Shown piece by piece: positions 30,543-39,604 of a stretch of DNA of 64,000 nt; position 1 is the first letter of the stretch; every line of letters begins with the position of its first letter. The DNA lies in contig NZ_VITH01000004.1 in assembly GCF_007827815.1 (NCBI RefSeq), positions 186,001 through 250,000 of the forward strand, written 5' to 3'. Under the pieces are notes generated by a model. That model searched no databases. It was not told where the DNA came from and saw only the letters and a program-made list of their open reading frames with translations. The position numbers and the translations under genes are program-made. The DNA is from Azospirillum brasilense (GTDB lineage Bacteria > Pseudomonadota > Alphaproteobacteria > Azospirillales > Azospirillaceae).

Positions 30543-31643
30543 ATGAGCGTGGACATCCTCTTCCGCCCGTTTGCCCTGAAGTCGCTGAATCTGAAGAACC
30601 GGGTCGTCATGGCCCCGATGACCCGGTCCTTCTCGCCGGGCGGCGTGCCGACGGACGATGTGGCCGCCTATTACCGCCGCCGGGCGGAGAACGAGGTCGG
30701 CCTGATCCTGTCCGAGGGCACCGTCATCGACCGGCCCACCTCCTCGAACGATCCCAACGTTCCGCGCTTCCATGGAGAGGATGCGCTGGCCGGATGGAAG
30801 AGGGTCATCGACGGCGTGCACGCGGCGGGGGGCGCAATGGCGCCGCAGATCTGGCACATGGGCGTGATGGCCCCGCACCTGTCCGGCTGGACGCCGGCGC
30901 AGCCATTCGAAGGCCCCTCGGGCCTCGTCGTGCCGGGCAAGCCCGGCGGCAACGGCATGAGCGAGCAGGACATCGCGGACACCATCGCCGCCTTCGGCCG
31001 CGCCGCGGCGGATGCGAAGCGGCTGGGCTTCGATGCGGTCGAGATCCACGGTGCCCACGGCTACCTGATCGATCAGTTCTTCTGGGCCGGAATGAACAAG
31101 CGGACCGACGCCTTCGGCGGCTCCACCCTGCCGGAACGCAGCCGCTTTGCGGTCGAGGTGGTCAAGGCGGTGCGTGCGGCGGTCGGCGAGAACTTCGCCG
31201 TGCTCCTCCGCCTCTCGCAGTGGAAGCAGCAGGATTTCGCGGTGCGCCTCGCCAAGACGCCGGAGGAGATGGAAGCGTGGCTGGCTCCGCTGGCCGACGC
31301 GGGCGTCGACATCTTCCACTGTTCGCAGCGGCGTTTCTGGCAGCCGGAATTCGAGGGCTCGGACCTGAACTTTGCCGGCTGGGCCAAGAAACTGACCGGC
31401 AAGGCCACGATCACCGTTGGTTCCGTCGGCCTGTCGGGCGAGTTCATCGCCGCCTTCCAGGGCGAAAGTTCGCAGCCCAGCCCTCTGGATGAGTTGCTGC
31501 GCCGCTTCGAGCGCGGTGACTTCGACCTCGTCGCCGTCGGCCGGGCCCTGCTCTCCGACCCACAATGGGTCCGGAAGGTTCGGGAAGGGCGCATGGAGGC
31601 GTTGCGCGATTTCACCAAGGAAGCGCTTGCCACCCTGGTGTGA
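30543..31643 (+). CDS. NADH:flavin oxidoreductase (old yellow enzyme family)
   Basis: A 366-aa FMN-dependent oxidoreductase. The start is typical (LFRPFALKSLNLKNRVVMAPMTRSF), followed by QIWHMG, the flavin/substrate loop AVEIHGAHGYLIDQFFW with paired His residues, and the phosphate-binding end VGRALLSDPQWV. Members reduce activated C=C bonds of enones or nitro compounds. The ATG at 30543 fits the family; the frame is open upstream without similarity. No partner gene is linked. Confidence 0.9.
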   Translation: MSVDILFRPFALKSLNLKNRVVMAPMTRSFSPGGVPTDDVAAYYRRRAENEVGLILSEGTVIDRPTSSNDPNVPRFHGEDALAGWKRVIDGVHAAGGAMAPQIWHMGVMAPHLSGWTPAQPFEGPSGLVVPGKPGGNGMSEQDIADTIAAFGRAAADAKRLGFDAVEIHGAHGYLIDQFFWAGMNKRTDAFGGSTLPERSRFAVEVVKAVRAAVGENFAVLLRLSQWKQQDFAVRLAKTPEEMEAWLAPLADAGVDIFHCSQRRFWQPEFEGSDLNFAGWAKKLTGKATITVGSVGLSGEFIAAFQGESSQPSPLDELLRRFERGDFDLVAVGRALLSDPQWVRKVREGRMEALRDFTKEALATLV

Positions 31644-31724
31644 CGAGCGGGCCGGAAAAGATCATGTTGGATGATGTCTGTGGGACCGATTAACGTCCCT
31701 TTGGCCGACAGAGGAGCGCGGCCC

Positions 31725-32561
31725 ATGCGTGCTCATTCACGTTGCACCCGTTTCGCTCACAGGTTTTGCGGCGTTCTTCTGATCGCACTGGCGACCGTTG
31801 CCATCGCTTGCCCGGCGGACGCCCGTCCAGGCGATGTGCGGATCGTCTACGCCGTACCGAAAAACCCTTCGCACGAGGCGATTTACCGGACGTTGCAGGA
31901 CAAGCGCGTGCTGGAACGCATCCGCGACCGCGTCGAGGGAATCGACCTGCCGCGCGTGCTGACCATCAGGACCGAAGGGTGCGACGGTGAGATCAATGCC
32001 TCCTATGAAACCTCCGACGCCACACTGAGCATCTGCTACGAGTATCTCGCCTACATCCAGGAACTCGGACAAAACATCCCACCGGCTGGTGTCAGCGAGG
32101 GGCTGACGCCTGCGAACTACATCGTCGGACCCTTTCTGGAGGTCGTGCTTCACGAACTCGCCCACGCCATTTTTGATCTGAAGAAAGTGCCGATCCTGGG
32201 CCGCGAGGAGGATGCCGCCGACCAGATCGCCGCCTACACGTTGCTGCAGTTGGGCAAGGACGAGGCCCGCCGGGTGATCGCCAGCGTTGCCGTGATGTAC
32301 GCGAGCGAGGCGAAGGAAGCGCCGACGGAATTGAAGGACTTCGCGAACGAGCACAGCTTGCCGGCCCAACGTTTCTACAACCTGATGTGCATCAGCTATG
32401 GCTCCGACCGGAAGAGCTTCGGCGATTTCGTGGAGAAGGGCTATCTGCCGGCCGAACGGGCCGAACTGTGCGAAGAGGAGTACCGGCAGGTCAAGTTTGC
32501 CTACGAAAAGCTCGTGGCACCCCATTTGAGGGGGGTGCGAAAGGCGAACCGCTCCGGGTGA
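31725..32561 (+). CDS. Exported DUF4344 family putative metallopeptidase
   Basis: 278 aa with a signal peptide (FCGVLLIALATVAIACPADA). The HELAH zinc motif at residues 143-147 and the downstream acidic segment REEDAADQIAAY, a likely third ligand, fit the gluzincin-like DUF4344 family of unknown substrate. Four cysteines may form disulfides in the periplasm. The ATG at 31725 follows GAGGAGCG; the open frame 18 codons upstream has no site. Confidence 0.85.
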   Translation: MRAHSRCTRFAHRFCGVLLIALATVAIACPADARPGDVRIVYAVPKNPSHEAIYRTLQDKRVLERIRDRVEGIDLPRVLTIRTEGCDGEINASYETSDATLSICYEYLAYIQELGQNIPPAGVSEGLTPANYIVGPFLEVVLHELAHAIFDLKKVPILGREEDAADQIAAYTLLQLGKDEARRVIASVAVMYASEAKEAPTELKDFANEHSLPAQRFYNLMCISYGSDRKSFGDFVEKGYLPAERAELCEEEYRQVKFAYEKLVAPHLRGVRKANRSG

Positions 32562-32701
32562 GCATCCGCTCCGGCTTTCCCGCGTTGCAAGGGCCAAATG
32601 AAGTTTGACCATCCCCGTTTTCCGTGCAGAGGGAAGCTGGTCAAGTGTCTTCAAGAACGCGATGGCATGAACCAAAAATCAATTTTCTTGAAAATATTTC
32701 T

Positions 32702-32857
32702 CTATCGCAGAAGCGGCACGACCATTGGTTTGTTTTTGAGCGGGTGAACATCACTATTATAGCCAAAAATCAGATATCCTGCGATGGCTATTGCCAAAAC
32801 AACAATAGCCGTTTTTGCTATCAGGATGACAAGGTACTTGTATTGGGATTTTTCCAT
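32702..32857 (-). CDS. 51-aa single-pass membrane protein in AT-rich DNA
   Basis: The ATG at 32857 has AGGAAG five bases upstream. The product has a basic/polar N-terminus, one long membrane helix (LVILIAKTAIVVLAIAIAGY) and a short polar tail. Codons are AT-rich, unlike neighbours, suggesting acquired DNA. No family is recognised. Small stress or toxin-like membrane peptides look like this, but nothing here proves such a role. Confidence 0.5.
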   Translation of the reverse strand: MEKSQYKYLVILIAKTAIVVLAIAIAGYLIFGYNSDVHPLKNKPMVVPLLR

Positions 32858-33135
32858 TTGCTTCCTGCGGCTGTGCATCATGTTCATTGCCCCGAGAGAA
32901 TCGAGTGTTTTTTCGGAATGCGAGGCGCCCGGACGTTCGCAGTTTTTCCTGATCTGCGAACGCCGAAGTCCGGTTGATCCATGCCGCTCACGCCGACCAC
33001 CCGACCGACCGCCACCCAGCCTGCCTCCACCAAAGCTGCCGCGATCAAACGAGCCGGTCCGGGTTCCGGCGCCACCGCGATCCGGGCCTCCGCCGGATCC
33101 CGCCGGCAAGCGCGATGGCCCGGCCGCGGCAGGCG

Positions 33136-33276
33136 TCACGGAACGGAGCATCCCATCACGGACGCGGGTCTGCATGCTGGAAACCACCTGTTGTCGACCT
33201 CCGGCACCGGAACCTCTTCGATCGACAGCGGCATTTTGAATTGGCGGACCACCGCCGCTTTCATCGTTTTGGCCAT
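33136..33276 (-). pseudogene. 5' stump of an AdhP-type zinc alcohol dehydrogenase gene
   Basis: The ATG at 33276, with AAGGGAA upstream, opens a frame whose first ~26 residues (MAKTMKAAVVRQF, LSIEEVPVPE) are those of AdhP-type alcohol dehydrogenases of ~340 aa. It then diverges and stops after 46 codons, so all catalytic parts are gone. Past the breakpoint (near 33195) the minus strand is still coding-like: 32884-33075 reads PARLIAAALVEAGWVAVGRVV, vaguely like the end of another enzyme. That points to a deletion joining two gene pieces. Confidence 0.7.
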
Positions 33277-33385
33277 GGTTCCCTTCCTTGCCGTGGCTTC
33301 CATGGGAACGTTGACGATACCCCGCATTCCGGCGCTCTTCGGTTCAACGCTCCACGCCGGATCAGCTTTTCCGCCCCCTTGACGA

Positions 33386-34609
33386 TCAGAACGCCAGGAC
33401 CGTGCGAAGCACGATGACGTGCGCCTTGTCATCCGGCGAGCCCGTGGCCGCGGTCTCGGGGCGATCGCTGTTGGAGAGCACATAGTCGTACTGGGCGTTC
33501 ACGGTCAGGCCCGAAGCGACCGTGTAACCGGCCCCAACCTCGTAGGCCGTCACCCGCCGGCTGCCCGGGTCGAGCATGGAACCGGGGTCGACGCCGTATT
33601 TGTAATTCGCACCCACCACGATGGCTCCGGCGGTGTACTGCACACCCGCGGTCCAGTTGTACATATCGTCCGCGAAGAAACCGGGACGCTTGTTCTGGCC
33701 CGATTTGCCGAAGCTGGTGTAACTGCCGCCGACGGCGAAGCCGGCATAACCGAGCTGCGCGCCAACCTGCCAAGCGTTCAGGTCGCGGAAGGAGTCCGCG
33801 GCCACCGTGCTGTCAGAGGACGTGCCCCAGAAATAGCCGGCGCTGGCCTTGACGTCGAAGCCGAAGACGTTGCCGTCATAGTTCGCGCCGACCTCGACCA
33901 GATTGGCGAAGGAGTTGGTGACGCCCTGGTTGGCGATCGCCGAAGACGCCTTCAACCGGTTGACGTCCTGATTGAAGGAGTCGTTGCGCGGGGTGTAGCT
34001 GGCACCGAACTGCACGCCGGCAAAGCGTGGGGAGAAGTAGACGATCTTCGTTGCGTTGGCGTCCGGTGTCAGCGATGGCCACAGGATGCTGGCGGCGTTG
34101 ACGGCTTCGGCGACCCCACCGAGGACGTCGGAGCCCTGATACCGGCCATTCGCCGGGTTGACGGACTGCCCGGCCGTCGTTGGGCCGACCCAGTTCGTCA
34201 CTTGATCGAGATCGATGATGCTGGTCGGCAGATAGTCGCCCGGCGTCGAGATGAAGGTCTCATCGTTGAAGGAATTGGACACGCCGAGGCGCACCTCGCC
34301 GAACCGGCCCTGTGCAAAGATGAAGGCACGGTCGGCGTTGACGCCGGTGTCGGAACCGGAGGCGCGGATGCGGATGCGCCCACCATACTCCAGGCCGTTG
34401 TCCGCTTTGGCGACCGGCGTGATGTGCACGCGGAAGCGGTTGCGGAACTCGGTCGAACGCAGGCCGGAGTCGAGGTCCTGATTGACGAAGCCGGCTTCGA
34501 AGAAGGCATCGCCACCGATTTTGATCTCGTACTTGGCCTGGGCGTTGGCGTCCCCGGCGCCCATTGCCAGAGCAGCGGCAGCGCAGCACGCCAGAAAACA
34601 GCGGTTCAT
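33386..34609 (-). CDS. Outer-membrane porin (general Gram-negative type)
   Basis: 407 aa with a signal peptide (CFLACCAAAALAMGAGDANA) and a 16-strand-type barrel: alternating strands throughout, frequent Gly-Tyr pairs and the outer-membrane end VIVLRTVLAF with terminal Phe. The ATG at 34609 follows GGAGGGGACG. It is last in the arc-nhaC set, 104 bases after nhaC, and may admit arginine or release ornithine; that role is inferred from position alone. Confidence 0.88.
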   Translation of the reverse strand: MNRCFLACCAAAALAMGAGDANAQAKYEIKIGGDAFFEAGFVNQDLDSGLRSTEFRNRFRVHITPVAKADNGLEYGGRIRIRASGSDTGVNADRAFIFAQGRFGEVRLGVSNSFNDETFISTPGDYLPTSIIDLDQVTNWVGPTTAGQSVNPANGRYQGSDVLGGVAEAVNAASILWPSLTPDANATKIVYFSPRFAGVQFGASYTPRNDSFNQDVNRLKASSAIANQGVTNSFANLVEVGANYDGNVFGFDVKASAGYFWGTSSDSTVAADSFRDLNAWQVGAQLGYAGFAVGGSYTSFGKSGQNKRPGFFADDMYNWTAGVQYTAGAIVVGANYKYGVDPGSMLDPGSRRVTAYEVGAGYTVASGLTVNAQYDYVLSNSDRPETAATGSPDDKAHVIVLRTVLAF

Positions 34610-34713
34610 GATCGTCCCCTCCATCCTGGCAGTGATCACTCCACACGTTGAGCCAAAAGACGGAACTGCTCCCATCCGCGCCACGCAGCGGCCGACACCG
34701 TGTGCAGGGCTCG

Positions 34714-36207
34714 TCAGCCTTGCAGCGGCGGTGCGTTGCCCGGAGGCGTGTCGATGGTCCTTCTCCACACCCGCAGACCGGAGACGGCGAAGAGAATCGT
34801 CACCAAGGGATTGAGAATGTTGAAGAAGCAGTACATGGCGAAGCCGGTCGCCGACACGCCGAGCGCCGCCGCCATGTAGGCCCCGCAACTGTTCCAGGGG
34901 ATCAGCGGTGAGGTCACCGTCGCCGAATCGCCGACGACGCGCGACAGCAGCACGGGGGCGAGACCCCTCTTCGCGAATTCCGCCTTGAACAACCGGCCCG
35001 GCAGGGCGATCGAGATATACTGGTCCGAGGTGACGATGTTGGCGCCGATGCAGGTGGCGACCACGGTCGCCACGAGCCCGCCGACGGACCTCATCCGATG
35101 GATCACCGGGTCGATCAGGCGATTGAGGAGCCCGGCGTGCTCCACCGTCGCGCCGAACGACAGCGCGGTGATGATCAGCCACACCGTGTTCATCATGCTG
35201 GACATGCCGCCCCGCGTCAGGATGACGTCGAGGGACTCGTTGCCGCTGTGCGCGACGTAGCCGTTGGCGAGCGCCATCCACACACCCTTCAGCATGGTGA
35301 CGGCGGCCGGCAGCTCCGGTGCGGCGGCGAAGGCGGCGACACGCCCCGGCTCCAGGACAACCGCCAGAAGCCCGCCCGCCAGGGCGCCGAAGAAGATCGT
35401 GATGAAGGGCGGAAACCGGGCGATCGACAGGCCGAGGACCAGCAGCAGCGGCGTGAAGGCCCAGAGCGACACCGTGAAGTGGCTTTCGATGCCGGACATC
35501 ATGGCGGTGGCGTCGAAATCGCCGGGCGCCCCCAGCATCCCGAAGAGAAGGATGGCGACGAGCAGGGCCGGAACCGAGGTGAACAGCGATTCCCGGATGT
35601 GTTCGTAGATCCCGGACCCCGTCACCGCGGTCGCCAGATTGGCGGTGTCGGACAGCGGGGAGGCCTTGTCGCCGAAATAGGCGCCGGAGATCACCGCGCC
35701 GGCCGTGATTTCCGGCGACAGGTTCATGCTGGCCGCCACGCCCATCAGGCCGATGCCGATGGTCCCCGCAACGGTCCAGGAGCTTCCGATGCTGAAGCCG
35801 ACCAGGGCGCAGATGATCGCGGTCGTCGCGTAGAAATAGTGGGGGCTGAGGATCTGGAGGCCGTAATAGACCATTGCCACAATGGTGCCGCTGAGCGCCC
35901 AGGTGCCGATCAGCGCGCCCACCGCCAGCAGGATCATGATGGCCGCAAGCCCGGTGGCGATGCCGTCGACCACAGCCTGGCGCACCCCGTCCCAGGGCAT
36001 CCCGTTCTTGTAGGCGATCCCCGCCGCGATGATCCCGGAGAACAGCAGCGCCACTTGGTTCGGCCCTGCGGAAGCGTCCTTGCCGAACAGGAGGTAGGAC
36101 AGCGCGAGCAGGGCGATAAGAGCGATCATCGGAAGCAGGGCGTCAAGCAGGGTGGGCCGACGCGCCTCCCGCTTTTCCCCAGCCGGCATCGAAACGTGGT
36201 TCGCCAT
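34714..36207 (-). CDS. nhaC: Na+/H+ antiporter NhaC family protein
   Basis: 497 aa with about 11-12 membrane segments. NhaC-type segments include SFSIG-like GFSIGSSWTVAGTIGIG, SGAYFGDKASPLSDTANLA and the C-terminal PLIPWNSCGAYMAA. NhaC relatives exchange Na+ for H+; some family members exchange amino acids or organic acids instead. It lies 43 bases after arcC in the same orientation, so either pH/Na+ homeostasis during arginine fermentation or an extra arginine-ornithine exchanger is possible. Confidence 0.85.
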   Translation of the reverse strand: MANHVSMPAGEKREARRPTLLDALLPMIALIALLALSYLLFGKDASAGPNQVALLFSGIIAAGIAYKNGMPWDGVRQAVVDGIATGLAAIMILLAVGALIGTWALSGTIVAMVYYGLQILSPHYFYATTAIICALVGFSIGSSWTVAGTIGIGLMGVAASMNLSPEITAGAVISGAYFGDKASPLSDTANLATAVTGSGIYEHIRESLFTSVPALLVAILLFGMLGAPGDFDATAMMSGIESHFTVSLWAFTPLLLVLGLSIARFPPFITIFFGALAGGLLAVVLEPGRVAAFAAAPELPAAVTMLKGVWMALANGYVAHSGNESLDVILTRGGMSSMMNTVWLIITALSFGATVEHAGLLNRLIDPVIHRMRSVGGLVATVVATCIGANIVTSDQYISIALPGRLFKAEFAKRGLAPVLLSRVVGDSATVTSPLIPWNSCGAYMAAALGVSATGFAMYCFFNILNPLVTILFAVSGLRVWRRTIDTPPGNAPPLQG

Positions 36208-36250
36208 AGCCGCAGCCTCCTTTTCCGGATCGCCGCCCCAATCAGGCCGC

Positions 36251-37219
36251 CTACCCGTGCCAACTCGTCGTCGTGAAGGCGGTGTCGATCAGCGTGCCCT
36301 TCTCGCCGCGCACGATCGCCGGAATGTCGGCGAGCGCCCCGATAGCCGCGGTTCGCCCCGTCGCCGTCGCGAACCGGCAGGCGGCGTCCACCTTCGGCCC
36401 CATGGACCCGGCCGGGAAGCTGTACCGGCCCATCGCCTCGGGGCTTGCCCGGTGGATGGCCCGCGCGTCCGGCGTTCCCCAGCCGAGGAACACGGCCTCG
36501 GCGTCGGTCGCCATGATGAGAAGGTCGGCACCCAGCTCGCGCGCCAGCAGCTCCGAGCAGAGGTCCTTGTCGATCACCGCCTCGACGCCGACCAGCGTGC
36601 GTTCCTTGCCCGGCTGGTGCGTGGCCGGCTGGTGCATGGCCGGCTGGTACATGGTGGGTATCCCGCCGCCGCCGGCGCAGATCACGATGGTTCCCTGGTC
36701 CAGCAGCCAGCGGATCGGCCGGATCTCAAAGATGCGCTTGGGGGCCGGCGACGGCACGACCCGCCGCCAGGATGCGCCGTCCGGCTTGAACACCCACCCC
36801 TTCTCGGCCGCGATGCGCTCGGCCTCGGCGGCTCCGTAGACCGGCCCCACAAACTTGGTCGGATCGTTGAAGGCTGGGTCGTCGCCGTCGACCTCCACCA
36901 TGGTCAGCAGCGTGGCGAAGGGCACTTCGAACGGCAGGAGGTTGCCCAGCTCCTGCTCGATCATGTAGCCGATCATGCCCTCGGTCTCGGCCCCCAGGAC
37001 GTCCAGCGGATAGGCTTCGTCCGGCCGGTAAGCGGCGCCCTGGAGCGCCAGAAGCCCGACCTGCGGCCCGTTGCCGTGGCTGATCACGAGCTGATGCTCC
37101 CGGGCGACCGGGGCCATGGCCTCGGCGGCGACGCGGATGTTGCGGCGCTGCACGTCGGCGGTCATCGGCTCGCCGCGTTTCAACAGAGCGTTGCCTCCCA
37201 AAGCGACGACGACGCGCAT
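36251..37219 (-). CDS. arcC: Carbamate kinase
   Basis: The last step of the arginine deiminase pathway: carbamoyl phosphate plus ADP gives ATP, ammonia and CO2. 322 aa. Visible are [43 protein letters not shown] and [11 protein letters not shown]. After GGGGIPTM the protein carries a three-copy (M/T)(Y/H)QP(A/G) repeat encoded by a 15-base tandem repeat, not part of the family; it lies on a surface loop before [10 protein letters not shown] and probably leaves activity intact. 16 bases separate it from arcB. Confidence 0.95.
   Translation of the reverse strand: MRVVVALGGNALLKRGEPMTADVQRRNIRVAAEAMAPVAREHQLVISHGNGPQVGLLALQGAAYRPDEAYPLDVLGAETEGMIGYMIEQELGNLLPFEVPFATLLTMVEVDGDDPAFNDPTKFVGPVYGAAEAERIAAEKGWVFKPDGASWRRVVPSPAPKRIFEIRPIRWLLDQGTIVICAGGGGIPTMYQPAMHQPATHQPGKERTLVGVEAVIDKDLCSELLARELGADLLIMATDAEAVFLGWGTPDARAIHRASPEAMGRYSFPAGSMGPKVDAACRFATATGRTAAIGALADIPAIVRGEKGTLIDTAFTTTSWHG
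36608..36652. repeat. Three-copy 15-base tandem repeat inside arcC
   Basis: Copies at 36608-36622, 36623-36637 and 36638-36652 differ at two to four positions and keep the frame, adding a five-residue unit each. Confidence 0.9.
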
Positions 37220-37235
37220 GGTCTCATTCTCCCCC

Positions 37236-38240
37236 TCATTCCCCCAACGTGGCGACGAGAAGCGCCTTGATCGTGTGCATGCGGTTCTCCGCCTGTTCGA
37301 AGGCGATGTTCGCCTCCGATTCGAAGACCTCGTTGGTCACCTCGAGCCCGTTGGGCATCCCGTAGTCCTCGGCAATCTGCCGGCCGAGCGTCGTCTCGCT
37401 GTCGTGGAAGGCCGGCAGGCAGTGCATGAACTTGACCTGCGGGTTGCCGCTTGCCGCCATCAGCTTCGGGTTGACCTGATAGGGCTTGAGCAACGCGATC
37501 CGCTCCCGCCAGACATCCTTGGGCTCGCCCATCGAAACCCAAACGTCGGTGTGGATGAAATCGACCCCGGCCACCGCTTCGGCGGTGTTGTCGGTGATGG
37601 TCAGCCGTGCGCCCGAGGCCGCCGCCAGCTTCCGGGCGATGGCGGTGTACTCCTCCGACGGCCACAGGCTCTGCGGCCCGCAGATGCGTACGTCCATGCC
37701 CATCAGGCAGCCGACGATCATCAGCGAATGGCCCATGTTGGACCGGGTGTCACCGACATAGGCGTACGTGATGTCGGTGATCGGCTTGTCGCTGTGCTCG
37801 CGCATCGTCATGACGTCGGCGAGCATCTGGGTCGGGTGGTATTCGTCGGTGAGCCCGTTGTAGACCGGTACACCCGCGTACTTCGCCAACTGCTCCACGC
37901 CGCCCTGCGCGGCGCCGCGGTATTCGATGGCGTCGTACATCCGGCCGAGGACGCGCGCGGTGTCCTTGAAGGATTCCTTATGGCCGATCTGCGAGCCGGC
38001 GGGATCGAGGTAGGTGACGTTGGCGCCCTGGTCGTGGCAGGCGACCTCGAAGGCGCAGCGGGTCCGCGTCGACGTCTTTTCGAAGATCAGGCAGATCTCC
38101 TTGCCGCGCAGGTGCTGCTGCTCGGTCCTGGCGTACTTGGCACGCTTGAGGTCGCGCGCGAGGTCGAGCACATAGCGGAATTCCCGCGGCGTGTAATCCT
38201 GGACGGTGAGCAGCGACCGGTTGCGCAGATTGAAGCTCAT
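37236..38240 (-). CDS. arcB: Ornithine carbamoyltransferase, catabolic
   Basis: Splits citrulline with phosphate into ornithine and carbamoyl phosphate in the deiminase pathway. 334 aa, the length and sequence type of catabolic ArcB. The carbamoyl-phosphate loop is [13 protein letters not shown], followed by DHHPTQ-type [14 protein letters not shown], and the ornithine loop is [10 protein letters not shown]. The ATG at 38240 follows an excellent AGGAGGAAAAG; the frame is open upstream without similarity. It lies 47 bases after arcA. Confidence 0.96.
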   Translation of the reverse strand: MSFNLRNRSLLTVQDYTPREFRYVLDLARDLKRAKYARTEQQHLRGKEICLIFEKTSTRTRCAFEVACHDQGANVTYLDPAGSQIGHKESFKDTARVLGRMYDAIEYRGAAQGGVEQLAKYAGVPVYNGLTDEYHPTQMLADVMTMREHSDKPITDITYAYVGDTRSNMGHSLMIVGCLMGMDVRICGPQSLWPSEEYTAIARKLAAASGARLTITDNTAEAVAGVDFIHTDVWVSMGEPKDVWRERIALLKPYQVNPKLMAASGNPQVKFMHCLPAFHDSETTLGRQIAEDYGMPNGLEVTNEVFESEANIAFEQAENRMHTIKALLVATLGE

Positions 38241-38287
38241 CTTTTCCTCCTGGGGTTCCCTCCGGGTTCGTTGTCCGCCGCGGGTCG

Positions 38288-39517
38288 TCAGTAGGCGGGC
38301 TCCCGCCAGATCGGGCAGGTCATGCAGTGGCCGCCGCCCCGTCCGCGGCCGAGTTCGGCCCCGCGGACGGTGATGACCTCGACGCCGGCCTTGCGCAGCA
38401 GCGTGTTGGTGTAGGTGTTGCGGTCGTAGGCCACGACCACGCCGGGTTCGAGGGCGACGACGTTGTTGCCGTCGTCCCACTGCTCGCGCTCCGCCTCGTA
38501 GGCGTTTCCGCCGGTTCCGACGACGCGGAGCCTGGAGTAGCCCAGCGCATCGGCCACGACCTCCAGCAGCGGCCTCGCCTCGGGCCGCACCTCGAAGCGC
38601 CCCTCGTCGTCCAGGGGGTAGGCGCTGTAGCAGCGGATCTGGTCGACGACTTCCCGGAAGACCGTCACCAGATCGCGGTCGCAGAACGAAAACACCGTGT
38701 CCAGATGCATGGCCGCGCGGCTTTTCGGCATCAGGCAGGCGATGACCCGCGACGCCGCGTTGTTGCGGAACAGCGCGCGGGTCACTTGGCCGACCGCTTG
38801 GCGGTTGGTGCGCTCCCCCATGCCGATGAGGACGATGCCCTTGCCGATCGGCATCACGTCGCCGCCCTCCAGGGAGGCGCCGGTGAAGTCCTCGTCCGAA
38901 TCGCCCCACCAGATCGTGAAGCCGCCGTCCCGGAAGCGGGGATGGAACTTGTAGACCGCCCGCTGCAGCAGCGTCTCCGGCTTGCGGGCCGGCCAGAACA
39001 TCGGGTTGCAGGTCACACCGTTGTAGATCCAGCAGGACGGGTCCCGCTGGAACAGCGTGTTGGGGATCGGCGGCAGCACGAAATCGGTGCCGCCGAACGC
39101 CTCGTTCAACAGCACGCTCACGGTGTTGTCCGGCAGGTCCGATATGGCGATGCCGCCGATGAGATGGACGGCGAGGTCCCTGGACGGCATCTCGTCCAGC
39201 CAGGGGCGCATGACCTCCACGGCGGCGACCCCGACGGTGTTGGCGGTGACCCGGCGGTCGAGCACGAACCCGCGCGCCTGAGGATCGTCGAGCGTTTGCG
39301 CCAGCAGGTCGTGCAGGTCCAGCACCTCGACCCCGCGCTCCTCCATCTTCAGCACGAGGTCGTGGTGGTCCTTCTGCGCCTCGTGCACCCAGATGACGTC
39401 ATCGAACAGAAGGTCGTGGCAGTTGCCGGGGGTGAGGCGCTGGTGCGCCAGCGACGGCCGGCAAACCAGGACGGTCCGCAGCTTGCCGACTTCCGAATGC
39501 ACGCCGACTTCAGACAT
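38288..39517 (-). CDS. arcA: Arginine deiminase
   Basis: Hydrolyses arginine to citrulline and ammonia. 409 aa. The catalytic cysteine is C398 in [11 protein letters not shown] at the C-terminus; other conserved parts are [13 protein letters not shown] at the N-terminus, [12 protein letters not shown], and [11 protein letters not shown] with the catalytic His/Asp. It follows arcD by 87 bases. The order arcD-A-B-C is that of the Pseudomonas operon. Confidence 0.97.
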   Translation of the reverse strand: MSEVGVHSEVGKLRTVLVCRPSLAHQRLTPGNCHDLLFDDVIWVHEAQKDHHDLVLKMEERGVEVLDLHDLLAQTLDDPQARGFVLDRRVTANTVGVAAVEVMRPWLDEMPSRDLAVHLIGGIAISDLPDNTVSVLLNEAFGGTDFVLPPIPNTLFQRDPSCWIYNGVTCNPMFWPARKPETLLQRAVYKFHPRFRDGGFTIWWGDSDEDFTGASLEGGDVMPIGKGIVLIGMGERTNRQAVGQVTRALFRNNAASRVIACLMPKSRAAMHLDTVFSFCDRDLVTVFREVVDQIRCYSAYPLDDEGRFEVRPEARPLLEVVADALGYSRLRVVGTGGNAYEAEREQWDDGNNVVALEPGVVVAYDRNTYTNTLLRKAGVEVITVRGAELGRGRGGGHCMTCPIWREPAY

Positions 39518-39604
39518 GACGCATCTCCCTGCTTCGATGGCCCGGGATTGCGCGCGGGCCCTTGTTGTCTCGTGACGGCTTGTCTTGTGACGGCGCGGCG
39601 GCCG

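Noticed and set aside
30322..30546. A 74-codon plus-strand frame before the old yellow enzyme gene
   Set aside because: No ribosome-binding site, no family and other frames equally open; treated as rearranged non-coding DNA.
36608..36652. Short direct repeats considered as a CRISPR-like array
   Set aside because: Units are contiguous with no spacers and lie in frame inside arcC. No CRISPR array was seen anywhere in the window.
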